Source of the DNA: JAEYXS01 sp943367715 | Lineage (GTDB): Bacteria > Verrucomicrobiota > Verrucomicrobiia > Limisphaerales > JAEYXS01 | Reading direction: 5' to 3' | Assembly: GCA_943367715.1 (NCBI GenBank) | Contig: CALRJY020000001.1 | Span: 186,001-250,000, forward strand | DNA length: 64,000 nucleotides | In this document: piece after piece, positions 25,630 through 33,065 of the stretch | Layout: each line of letters begins with the position of its first letter | Position numbering within the stretch: the first letter of the stretch is position 1 | Made by a program: the position numbers and the translations under genes | Notes under the pieces: generated by a model | What the model saw: only the letters and a program-made list of their open reading frames with translations | Told to the model about the DNA's origin: nothing | The model's database searches: none

Positions 25630-25697
25630 TCACTCCTCACCCGGTTCCGCTTGGGGCGGAACCGACCTCTCCTCATTGAGAGGAGAGGTCACATTTC
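25630..25697. repeat. CGGTTCC / CCTCTCC double-hairpin repeat, divergent copy
   Basis: CACCCGGTTCCGC...GCGGAACCGACC is followed by CCTCTCCTCATTGAGAGGAGAGG. It has the same architecture as the two identical copies at 29841 and 30458, with compensating changes in the second stem (CTCCTC against GAGGAG). Confidence 0.6.
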
Positions 25698-25786
25698 ACA
25701 TGCTTCCAGCTGTTTCAGCCCGAAATAATTCGTGATAGGTTCTTGGAGCCTATTGGCGAAAAAGTGCTGATAGAAGAATAGAAGGA

Positions 25787-25910
25787 TTCTTTCGCCCCTG
25801 ACGGGGCTTGGTTGGTCCAAAACCATAAACCCACCGTTAAACGGTGGGCTATTATCGGATGTCCCTGACGGGACAAAAGCTTGTTCTTCCAGCCCGGAGG
25901 GGCGAAAGAA
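25787..25910. mobile_element. 124-bp nested-hairpin element with 12-bp inverted ends (MITE-like)
   Basis: The ends are perfect inverted repeats, TTCTTTCGCCCC (25787-25798) and GGGGCGAAAGAA (25899-25910). Inside are further perfect hairpins: GCCCCTGACGGGGC, CCCACCGTTAAACGGTGGG and GTCCCTGACGGGAC. There is no coding capacity. It fills most of the gap between the PP-loop operon and dapF. No flanking target duplication is obvious. Confidence 0.55.
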
Positions 25911-25926
25911 AATAGCTCAGCCAAAT

Positions 25927-26736
25927 TTAGAGCGTGATCGTTCCCTCGAACGCGAAGTCTGCCGGCCCATTCAAGGACACATCAGCGAATCCGCCGTTGG
26001 CTTCCTTGAAGCCCACTTCTAGCAGGTCGCCGCCTTGCACCTGCACTTTTACAGGGGAGGTGAAGCCGTGGACCTTCGCTGAGATCATCGCGGCTGCGCT
26101 TACGCCGGTGCCGCAGGCGAGGGTTTCACCTTCCACACCGCGTTCGTAGGTGCGCACGCGGATGAAATTCGGTCCCTTCAACTGCACGAAATTCACATTC
26201 GTCCCGCGCGGCTTGAAGTGATCGTGATAGCGCACTTCTGATCCCACTTGAGCGACCATGGCCTGATCGGCATCCGGCACGAAGAGGATGGCGTGAGGCA
26301 CACCCGTGTTCAGCGAATGGATGGGCGAGGCACCCGTCTTCAACGGAACTTGTTCGCTCAGGCGCAAGTCGCGGGGAGTGGTGAGGTTCACCGTTACGCG
26401 CTCCCCGTGGAAGGTCGCGCTGATGACGCCGGCGACCGTCTCGAAGGACGTGCGGTCCTTAACCCCCGTGAGCTTCTGGATGTAGCGGGCGAAGCACCGG
26501 GCGCCGTTGCCACACATTTCAGCATCGCTGCCATCGCTGTTGTAAAATTGCCAGGCCCAGTCCGCCTTGCCCGAGGTGCACGGCACCAGCAGCATGATGC
26601 CATCCGCGCCAATACCCCGTTGGCGATGGCACAACTGCACGACCTGTTCGCGGCTGAGCTTGATATTCCCCGTCCGGTTATCGAGGAGGATGAAATCATT
26701 CCCGGCCCCGTTCATTTTGGTAAATTGCAACGTCAT
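25927..26736 (-). CDS. dapF: Diaminopimelate epimerase
   Basis: 269 residues. The N-terminus MTLQFTKMNGAGNDFILLDN is the family signature. The two catalytic cysteines are in EMCGNGARCFARY and LACGTGVSAAA. It converts LL- to meso-diaminopimelate for peptidoglycan and lysine in the cytoplasm. The start at 26736 is preferred over upstream in-frame codons (to 26913), which add a non-conserved 59-residue leader. It is divergent from shc; the 264-base gap holds both promoters and shows no clear operator. Confidence 0.93.
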   Translation of the reverse strand: MTLQFTKMNGAGNDFILLDNRTGNIKLSREQVVQLCHRQRGIGADGIMLLVPCTSGKADWAWQFYNSDGSDAEMCGNGARCFARYIQKLTGVKDRTSFETVAGVISATFHGERVTVNLTTPRDLRLSEQVPLKTGASPIHSLNTGVPHAILFVPDADQAMVAQVGSEVRYHDHFKPRGTNVNFVQLKGPNFIRVRTYERGVEGETLACGTGVSAAAMISAKVHGFTSPVKVQVQGGDLLEVGFKEANGGFADVSLNGPADFAFEGTITL

Positions 26737-27000
26737 CAGTGCCGGGACACTACTCAATGCTTTCAAAAAAACAAGCCGTGGAGATACGGGTTTTGAACGG
26801 TGTATGGTGGCGTCCATTTGACAAAGTATGGTAACGACGCGACGGTTGCCCTTCGCGAAGTTAGGTGCGCGGATTGTTATTAAGTAGTTCTTAGTAAACG
26901 GGTTATGATCCATGAATCTTCTTCATTAGTGCCGCTCACATCGGCTAAAAAGGGCCATTAATTCTTTACAGTCAGGTTACAGCCTACCAAATTACTCCGC

Positions 27001-29094
27001 GTGTCGAATCCGTTGTTTGATGCCAGTCGTATCTCCGAGAAATCGTTGCGGCAGTCCGGTATGGATCTGCCTGGCAGTCCCGTGTCTCCCGATGGAACTA
27101 TCCATCGCTCCCAGCAATATCTGCTGCGCGAGCAGAAGCCCGAAGGTTACTGGATTGGTGAACTGATGGTGGATTCCACACTCGTCTCGGACATGGTGGC
27201 CTACCACCACTGGGATGGCAGTGTGGACCTCGAATGGCAGCGGCGCGCGGTCAATCACATCCTGTCCATGCAGTTGCCGGATGGCGGCTGGAATATTTAC
27301 TACGGCGGCCCTTCCGAGGTGAACGCCACCATCAAGGCGTACCTCGCCCTGAAGCTCGCCGGTGTCCCGCTGAAGGATCCGCGCATGCTGCGTGCCCGCG
27401 AGATGGCGAAGAATCTCGGTGGTGTTCCGCGCATGAACACCTTTTCCAAGCTCTACCTCGCCCTCATCGGCCTGTTCCCTTGGAAGTATCTGCCCACGAT
27501 TCCCTGCGAAGTTCTCCTGATAGGCAAATGGTTCCACGTGAATTTCTGGGACATGAGCAACTGGTCCCGCGCCATGCTCGTGCCGCTGGCCATCATCAAT
27601 CATTTCAAGCCCACGCGGAAACTGCCCATCTCGCTGGATGAGCTCTACGTCGAGGGGTTCCACGAACGTGACCTCGCTCTGCCGCGTGATCCGGAATTGT
27701 GCACCTGGCGGAATTTCTTCATGTCGTTGGATGGCTTGCACAAGTTCGCGGAACTCTTCGCGCAAGCCGGCATCCATCCCTTCCGCCGTCGCGCGTTGAA
27801 GAAGTGCGAGCAATGGATGGTCGAGCGTTTCGAAGGTTCTGATGGTCTCGCTGCCATTTTCCCCGCGATGCTCAATGCGGTCATCGCCTTGAAGGCGCTT
27901 GGCTATGCGGATGATCATCCGGAGGTTGTCCGTGCCGTGCACGAGCTGAAGAAGCTGGAGCATCACACCGTGGACAACATGCGCATCGAGCCGTGCTTCT
28001 CGCCCGTGTGGGACAGCGCCATCGTGGCTATCGCCCTGCGCGAATCCGGCATTCCCGCCGAGCATCCGCAGATGAAGAAGGGTGCGGAGTGGATCATGGA
28101 CAAGGAGATCCGTTTCCGCGGCGACTGGTATCAGAAAAATCCCGTCAACGTGGAGCCCAGTGGCTGGGTCTTCGAATACGCGAACAAGTGGAACCCGGAC
28201 GTGGACGACACCGCCATGGTGCTCCTCGCCCTGCGCCTGATCCCCACGGACAATCCGAAACGCCGCGATGAAAGCTTCAAGCGGGGCATGGATTGGATGA
28301 TGGCTTTTCAGTGCAAGGACGGCGGTTGGGCCGCGTTCGATAAGGACTGCACGAAAGGCATCCTGGAGAAAGTTCCCTTCGCGGATCACAACGCCATGCT
28401 CGATCCCGAGTGCGCGGATATCACGGCGCGCATTTTGGAACTGCTCGGCTACGAGAATTATTCCGTCGATCACCCACAGATCAAACGCGGCATCCAGTTC
28501 GTGAAAGACGAGCAGGAAGATGACGGCTCCTGGTATGGCCGCTGGGGTGTGAACTACATCTACGGCACCTGGCAGGTCTTGCGCGGCATGCGCGCGCTGA
28601 AGGTGAACATGAACCAGCCCTGGCTCATGCGCGGTCGTGACTGGCTGGAGAGTGTCCAGCTTCCGGATGGTGGTTGGGGTGAACGCTGCAACACCTACGA
28701 CGATCCGGTTTACAAAGGGCAGGGGCCCAGCACCGCCTCGCAGACCGCGTGGGCCGTCATGGGCATTCTCGCCTTCGACGATCCTTTCCGCCCGAGTGTG
28801 CAACGCGGCATCGAGTATCTTGTCCGCATGCAGAATCAGGACGGCTCGTGGTCCGAGAGCGAAGTCACCGGCACCGGTTTCCCGAAAGTGTTCTACCTCA
28901 AGTACGACATGTATCGGAACTCCTGGCCGCTCCTCGCGCTGGCGACCTACAAGCAACTGCTCACCAAAGCGAAAGCTGCTGAGGCGGCGCGGAATGGTCA
29001 CACTGCGGTGCCGATTGTCAGCCCGGCTACGAATGGGAACGGCAAGGCGCACCTTAACGGGCACAATGGGGTGCATTTGAACGGGACTCACTAG
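27001..29094 (+). CDS. shc: Squalene-hopene cyclase
   Basis: 697 residues. It cyclises squalene to hopene at the inner membrane. The catalytic DxDDTA motif is Asp400-Val-Asp402-Asp403-Thr-Ala. Many QW repeats are visible (QLPDGGWNIYYGG, QCKDGGWAAFDKD, EQEDDGSWYGRWG, QLPDGGWGE, QNQDGSWSE). The start codon is GTG at 27001 (MSNPLFDASRIS). The last 30 residues are a low-complexity Asn/Gly/His tail (NGNGKAHLNGHNGVHLNG) not needed for catalysis. It is followed after 41 bases by hpnG. Confidence 0.95.
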   Translation: MSNPLFDASRISEKSLRQSGMDLPGSPVSPDGTIHRSQQYLLREQKPEGYWIGELMVDSTLVSDMVAYHHWDGSVDLEWQRRAVNHILSMQLPDGGWNIYYGGPSEVNATIKAYLALKLAGVPLKDPRMLRAREMAKNLGGVPRMNTFSKLYLALIGLFPWKYLPTIPCEVLLIGKWFHVNFWDMSNWSRAMLVPLAIINHFKPTRKLPISLDELYVEGFHERDLALPRDPELCTWRNFFMSLDGLHKFAELFAQAGIHPFRRRALKKCEQWMVERFEGSDGLAAIFPAMLNAVIALKALGYADDHPEVVRAVHELKKLEHHTVDNMRIEPCFSPVWDSAIVAIALRESGIPAEHPQMKKGAEWIMDKEIRFRGDWYQKNPVNVEPSGWVFEYANKWNPDVDDTAMVLLALRLIPTDNPKRRDESFKRGMDWMMAFQCKDGGWAAFDKDCTKGILEKVPFADHNAMLDPECADITARILELLGYENYSVDHPQIKRGIQFVKDEQEDDGSWYGRWGVNYIYGTWQVLRGMRALKVNMNQPWLMRGRDWLESVQLPDGGWGERCNTYDDPVYKGQGPSTASQTAWAVMGILAFDDPFRPSVQRGIEYLVRMQNQDGSWSESEVTGTGFPKVFYLKYDMYRNSWPLLALATYKQLLTKAKAAEAARNGHTAVPIVSPATNGNGKAHLNGHNGVHLNGTH

Positions 29095-29135
29095 AGTATA
29101 AAACTCAGTGATGTTGAGAGATCAGATTTCAGCGG

Positions 29136-29789
29136 ATGGATACTAACCCAAGCAAAGGCACGGTTCTCATCTGCTTCGCTGTAAAAGAAGAAGCTGCGCC
29201 GTTCCGTCCGCTGGTGTCCAATCGCCCGGATGTGCGGATACTTGTCACGGGCATGGGGGCGGAGAATACGCGGAAGGCGTTTGCGGCGGCGTTGGCTGAG
29301 GGAAAACCGGGCGTGGTCATAACCTGCGGTTACGCCGGGGGATTGAATCCGGCCTTACCAGCGGAAGCGTTGGTGTTGAATGCGGATGCTGATTTTCCGC
29401 TGACGCAGAAGTTGCTTCAGACTGGGGCGAAGCAGGGGACTTATTATTGCGCTTCTACCGTCGCCACTACTGCGCAAGAGAAGGCGGTCCTTTACGCCCA
29501 GACGAAGTGTGATGCGGTGGAGATGGAATCCGCCATCATCCGCCAAATCTGTGCGGAGCAGGGGATACCGGCGGCGACGTTCCGGGTGATCTCGGACGCA
29601 GCGGGTGAGAATCTGCCGTTGAATTTCAATGAGTTGATGACGCCGGAGATGACGATGGATTTCGGGAAGCTGGCGTGGACGTTGATGAAGTCGCCGGGGA
29701 AGATTCCGGAGTTGATGCGGTTTGGGAACCGGGTGAAGTCTTCGGCGAAGAAGTTGGGGGAGGCGTTGGCGAAGGCACTGAACGCGTAG
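29136..29789 (+). CDS. hpnG: Hopanoid-associated nucleoside phosphorylase (HpnG-like)
   Basis: 217 residues of the purine/uridine phosphorylase fold (MTA/SAH-nucleosidase-like). ILVTGMGAENTRKA and VVITCGYAGGLNPAL form the phosphate and base region. DAVEMESAIIRQICAEQGIPAATFRVISDAA holds the ribose-binding Met-Glu and the catalytic Asp. Position directly behind shc supports HpnG, which releases adenine from adenosylhopane to form phosphoribosylhopane. A general nucleosidase is the alternative. Confidence 0.82.
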   Translation: MDTNPSKGTVLICFAVKEEAAPFRPLVSNRPDVRILVTGMGAENTRKAFAAALAEGKPGVVITCGYAGGLNPALPAEALVLNADADFPLTQKLLQTGAKQGTYYCASTVATTAQEKAVLYAQTKCDAVEMESAIIRQICAEQGIPAATFRVISDAAGENLPLNFNELMTPEMTMDFGKLAWTLMKSPGKIPELMRFGNRVKSSAKKLGEALAKALNA

Positions 29790-29840
29790 CGCAGACTGAC
29801 GGTCGGTGACATGTGTTGAAGTAAGTATGCGCTTTGCTTC

Positions 29841-29909
29841 GACTCACCCCTCACCCGGTTCCGCAAAGCCGGAACCGACCTCTCCCCGTTGAGGGGAGAG
29901 GTTACGTCG
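29841..29909. repeat. 69-bp double-hairpin repeat, left copy
   Basis: It starts GACTCACCCCTCACCCGG and holds two perfect hairpins: CGGTTCCG-CAAAGC-CGGAACCG, then CCTCTCCCC-GTTGA-GGGGAGAGG (29879-29901). The identical 69 bases recur at 30458-30526, so the DUF559 gene lies between two direct copies. A looser CTCTCCTC...GAGGAGAG hairpin sits at 29963-29985. Confidence 0.85.
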
Positions 29910-30016
29910 AACGATTGCTTTCTCGTCGGGTGTCATGATTTGCAATCAGCGCGCTCATCTCCCTCTCCTCTTAACGAGGAGAGGGCTGGGGTGAGGAGTG
30001 AGTCGTGACAAAGCGC

Positions 30017-30421
30017 TCACGATATTTCAGTCCGTTTAGGCAGACGATTGCGTTTGGCGGCTGGTTTGTTTTCCGGGTGTGGGGCTCTGTTCTGAAGATC
30101 ATTCCAGATAGTGTCTCGTATCCACTTAATCTCCCGTAATTGGTTGTTCCAGAAACGGCGTGTGAGAATATTCCACCCCTTCAAGTATTCGTCACGTTCT
30201 GCATCGGCCGCTTGCTGTGAAGGAAAACCGTGGCCTGAACCATCAAGTTCCAAATTGTAGCGAGCTTCTGGACAATAGAAATCCAAGACATAAGGCCCAA
30301 CTCGATGCTGTCGCCGGAATTTGTAGTTTGCGAACCGGTTGCCTCGTAAAATGCTCCAAATTTTCTTTTCCGCGTCGGTACGCTTCTTTCTCAGCATCCT
30401 TGGTATGACCGTAGGTTTCAT
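30017..30421 (-). CDS. DUF559 protein (Vsr-like endonuclease fold)
   Basis: 134 residues. The family layout is clear: RMLRKKRTDAEKKIWSIL, FANYKFRRQHRVGPYVLDFYC, then the catalytic-type NLELDGSGHG, ending in RRFWNNQLREIKWIRDTIW. DUF559 proteins share the PD-(D/E)xK/Vsr nuclease fold; the biological role is unknown. The C-terminal 25 residues are basic and non-conserved. It stands alone between two identical direct repeats, opposite in strand to shc-hpnG and unrelated in function to the hopanoid genes on either side. Confidence 0.85.
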   Translation of the reverse strand: MKPTVIPRMLRKKRTDAEKKIWSILRGNRFANYKFRRQHRVGPYVLDFYCPEARYNLELDGSGHGFPSQQAADAERDEYLKGWNILTRRFWNNQLREIKWIRDTIWNDLQNRAPHPENKPAAKRNRLPKRTEIS

Positions 30422-30457
30422 CGCTCCACTTTTTATAATTTCAATGCGCCATGCTTG

Positions 30458-30526
30458 GACTCACCCCTCACCCGGTTCCGCAAAGCCGGAACCGACCTCT
30501 CCCCGTTGAGGGGAGAGGTTACGTCG
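30458..30526. repeat. 69-bp double-hairpin repeat, right copy
   Basis: Identical over 69 bases to 29841-29909 and in the same orientation. Sequence outside the unit differs except for a short GCTT just to the left. The rest of the gap to 30617 contains a further TCTCCCTCTCC stretch and nothing else. Confidence 0.85.
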
Positions 30527-30617
30527 GATACCCGTCTTCCTGATTAAATGGCGACGTGCAAGTAACTTCCATCTCCCTCTCCGCGAAGAGGGGGCGTAAC
30601 GCGGCGCTCTTGAATAC

Positions 30618-31040
30618 CTATTTCTGTAACGTTGTCCGCTCCGTCTCCACCGCCTTTTCCTTCTGCTTCTCGCTCCAGCTTACCAGACCGGCGCCGATGA
30701 GGATGAGTACTACGCCGATCCAACGGGTGGCGGATACTTTCTCATGCAGGAACCACATCGCGGCGAAGGTGGTGAAGACGAAGCTCAAGGCGGTCAACGG
30801 CCAGACGAAGCTCACATCACCGCGTGACATCATGAGCAGCAAGCAGCCGAAGAAGAGCGCCTCGAACAGCACGCCCAGTAGGATATGTTTGTTCGTCACG
30901 CCGGATTTGATCATCCGTACAATCTCGGCGGTGTTGAATCCCTTCATCTCGCCCATCTCGGTGATGCCTTTCTTCAAAGACACCACGCCGACGGATTCAA
31001 AGAAAAGCCCGACCAGCAGAATGAGCAGGAGTTTCCACAT
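30618..31040 (-). CDS. EamA/SMR-like small multidrug/metabolite transporter
   Basis: 140 residues with four predicted membrane helices (LLLILLVGLFFESVGVVSL, HILLGVLFEALFFGCLLLMM, FVWPLTALSFVFTTFAAMWF, WIGVVLILIGAGLVSW). This is a half-size EamA or ArnE-like unit that normally works as a dimer. It starts two bases after the hpnK stop and is the last gene of the leftward hopanoid sub-operon. Export or flipping of a hopanoid, sugar or lipid intermediate is plausible from context only. Confidence 0.78.
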   Translation of the reverse strand: MWKLLLILLVGLFFESVGVVSLKKGITEMGEMKGFNTAEIVRMIKSGVTNKHILLGVLFEALFFGCLLLMMSRGDVSFVWPLTALSFVFTTFAAMWFLHEKVSATRWIGVVLILIGAGLVSWSEKQKEKAVETERTTLQK

Positions 31041-31042
31041 GC

Positions 31043-31876
31043 TTAAAGGTCCTGATAACGGATGAGGCGGATGCCACCGGCCTCCACCAACTGGCGGACG
31101 CGCGGGCTGATCAGCGCCTCATACTCGTGCTTAAATTCGTCCAGCGAGGGATGGCAGTAAAGCTCCGAATCCCCAGCGGGCAGACGCGCCAGCAGTTTCA
31201 GCACATACTCTTCATCCACGCGACCGTTTTGCAACAGGCCGAATACTTGGTGCGTGTGGCGAATGTCCTGCCGTTTCAAACCGGGGCGGGCCTGGGCGGA
31301 AAGCAGGTTAAAGATCACCGCGTGGCTGATGCGGTAAAGCCATTCACCACTGGAGATGCTGGCATTCAGCCAGAAGCGGTCCCGGGTCACGCGCATGTGC
31401 CCGATGCCGAGATTCAGCGCGTGATGCCGCAGGATGCTGAAAATGGTGGGGTGAAGGTGCATGTTCAGGTGACCGTTCACATGGTCCAATTTCAGTTTGG
31501 TGAGCGTGAACTTGTCGAACTGCGCACGGATCTCATGGCGTAGCTGGGAGCGTAAACTTGTGTTCAGGAAATAGCGGAAGCCGGCTCCGACGGGGTTGTT
31601 GCTGAACTGGTAACGGTTATCGACCAGGTTGGGAATCTCCGTGGGTTTCAGACTGGAACGGCCACAGACGAGCGAGAGATGCAGGCCCACACCGAGCGTG
31701 GGATTTTCATGCGCCAGTTGCACGGCTTCCTGACTGGCGCTGCCATTCACCATCAGGCTGGCGGTGGTGAGGATGCCTTCCTGGTGGGCACGGATCACCG
31801 CTGCATTGATGCTTGCGGAACGGCCAAAATCATCAGCGTTGACTACCAGCCTCCGGTTTTTGCTAGCGGACCCCAT
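31043..31876 (-). CDS. hpnK: HpnK-type YdjC/ChbG-like deacetylase
   Basis: 277 residues of the YdjC/ChbG carbohydrate deacetylase fold. RLVVNADDFGRSASINAAV holds the metal-binding Asp pair. LGVGLHLSLVCGRSS and LDHVNGHLNMHLHP supply the His ligands, and ELYCHPSLDE ends the core. The hopanoid-associated HpnK proteins share this layout, and hpnD overlaps the gene's start by 14 bases. It probably deacetylates an N-acetyl sugar on a hopanoid head group. The start at 31876 (MGSASKNRR) is preferred to the one six codons earlier. Confidence 0.82.
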   Translation of the reverse strand: MGSASKNRRLVVNADDFGRSASINAAVIRAHQEGILTTASLMVNGSASQEAVQLAHENPTLGVGLHLSLVCGRSSLKPTEIPNLVDNRYQFSNNPVGAGFRYFLNTSLRSQLRHEIRAQFDKFTLTKLKLDHVNGHLNMHLHPTIFSILRHHALNLGIGHMRVTRDRFWLNASISSGEWLYRISHAVIFNLLSAQARPGLKRQDIRHTHQVFGLLQNGRVDEEYVLKLLARLPAGDSELYCHPSLDEFKHEYEALISPRVRQLVEAGGIRLIRYQDL

Positions 31877-32747
31877 ACCCCGGCACAGTGCCACCCATGG
31901 TCATGCCCAACCAAGTGCGGAAAATGAGTGAAAGCTTTTGCAGTTTGCTCAACCGGGTTTTTTCAGGCCCGAACACGTTGAACTCCCGGGCCTCCAGCTT
32001 CACCAGCAAACGACCATAAACCATGCCCATCAACTCGGCCGTCATCATGTTGCGCTTGTCTTCGGGGGGCAGGGTCTGCCGCGCCAGTCCGTAGAACTCG
32101 CGCGCCCGCGCGCCCACGGATTGGGCCAGCGCGCGGAATTTTGGTGTGTAGCGAAAATCCAGGATCTCCTGTTCCGTCACCCCGTGTTTCCGCAGTTCCT
32201 CCAGCGGCAGGTAGATGCGCCCGCGTTCGGCATCGTTCCGCACATCACGCAGAATGTTGGTGTACTGAAGGGCCTTGCCGAGATGCACGGCATATTCTTT
32301 GCAGGCGGGATTTTGATAGCCGAAAATCTGGATGCTCAACAGGCCTACCACGGAGGCGACGTGGTAGCAGTAATTCTCCATATCCGCCATGGTCTCATAG
32401 CGGAAGGTATCGAGGTCCATCTCGCAACCGCGGATCAGGGCATCGAAGTGTTCATACTGGAGCTGATACTTCTCGATGAACGGCTGCAGTTCCTGGTTCA
32501 CCACAAACTTGGGTTGGCCGCCGGTGCAGGCTGTTTGGATGTCGGCGCGCCATGCTGCGAGTTGCTGGCGGCGGGTTTCCACGGGGGCCGATTCTTCATC
32601 CGCTACGTCATCGACCTCGCGGCAAAAGGCGTAGAGGGCGGACATGCCCATCTGTTTTTCCCGCGGCAACAGAATGAACGCCAGCGCCAGATTGGACTGG
32701 CTCCGCTGCGTGATGCCTTCACTGACCTGGGTGCTTGGGGCACTCAC
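31863..32747 (-). CDS. hpnD: Presqualene diphosphate synthase HpnD-like
   Basis: 294 residues of the squalene/phytoene synthase family. The two Asp-rich prenyl-diphosphate motifs are AFCREVDDVADE and ILRDVRNDAERGRIYLP. It condenses farnesyl diphosphate to presqualene diphosphate at the membrane face, feeding shc 3 kb away. HpnC and HpnE, which would complete squalene synthesis, are not in this window. Its ATG overlaps the stop of the upstream small membrane protein by 4 bases. An hpnC or phytoene synthase assignment is a minor alternative. Confidence 0.85.
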   Translation of the reverse strand: MSAPSTQVSEGITQRSQSNLALAFILLPREKQMGMSALYAFCREVDDVADEESAPVETRRQQLAAWRADIQTACTGGQPKFVVNQELQPFIEKYQLQYEHFDALIRGCEMDLDTFRYETMADMENYCYHVASVVGLLSIQIFGYQNPACKEYAVHLGKALQYTNILRDVRNDAERGRIYLPLEELRKHGVTEQEILDFRYTPKFRALAQSVGARAREFYGLARQTLPPEDKRNMMTAELMGMVYGRLLVKLEAREFNVFGPEKTRLSKLQKLSLIFRTWLGMTMGGTVPGYGVR

Positions 32748-33043
32748 GAGGCAGCCTCCTTTCCGGAGGAACGGACGGGAGGCAAACCACCGGCTTCTGC
32801 CAGCGTCGGTCCACGTCGGCGTCCAGAAGAAGAGGGTTTTTCCACTTTGCTGAGATCTTTGGCGGGGCGCACCGGGTTATGGCGGCGTTGCTTGCGGCGA
32901 TAGTAAACGTAGAAGACGAACATCAAAACTACCATCACCACGACACCGACAGCGGGCACCATCATGGCGGTCTGATCGAACGTGGACGCCCCTTTGGACG
33001 TTTTCTGTCCATCGATCTGGCTCTCTAGTTTGTCGCTTTTCAT
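32744..33043 (-). CDS. Small single-span membrane protein of the hopanoid operon
   Basis: 99 residues, not recognised. It has an acidic/basic N-terminal head, one transmembrane helix (MMVPAVGVVVMVVLMFVFYVYY) and a basic, Pro/Ser-rich cytoplasmic tail (RRKQRRHNPVRPAKDLSK). It is translationally coupled to hpnD (4-base overlap) and follows the NtrC-like gene by 22 bases. The topology would place the tail in the cytoplasm. It could be an anchor or scaffold for HpnD, but nothing more can be seen. Confidence 0.65.
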   Translation of the reverse strand: MKSDKLESQIDGQKTSKGASTFDQTAMMVPAVGVVVMVVLMFVFYVYYRRKQRRHNPVRPAKDLSKVEKPSSSGRRRGPTLAEAGGLPPVRSSGKEAAS

Positions 33044-33065
33044 GCGTCAGCAGACCGGGAAGGCG

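Noticed and set aside
26737..26913. N-terminal extension of dapF
   Set aside because: The family begins at MTLQFTKMNGAGNDF. The 59 codons upstream are not conserved-looking and would cover the divergent promoter region with shc.
26992..29091. A 699-codon open frame on the minus strand opposite shc
   Set aside because: It is an antisense shadow of the GC-rich squalene-hopene cyclase gene. The plus-strand protein has all cyclase motifs; the antisense translation is His/Arg/Glu-rich without domains.
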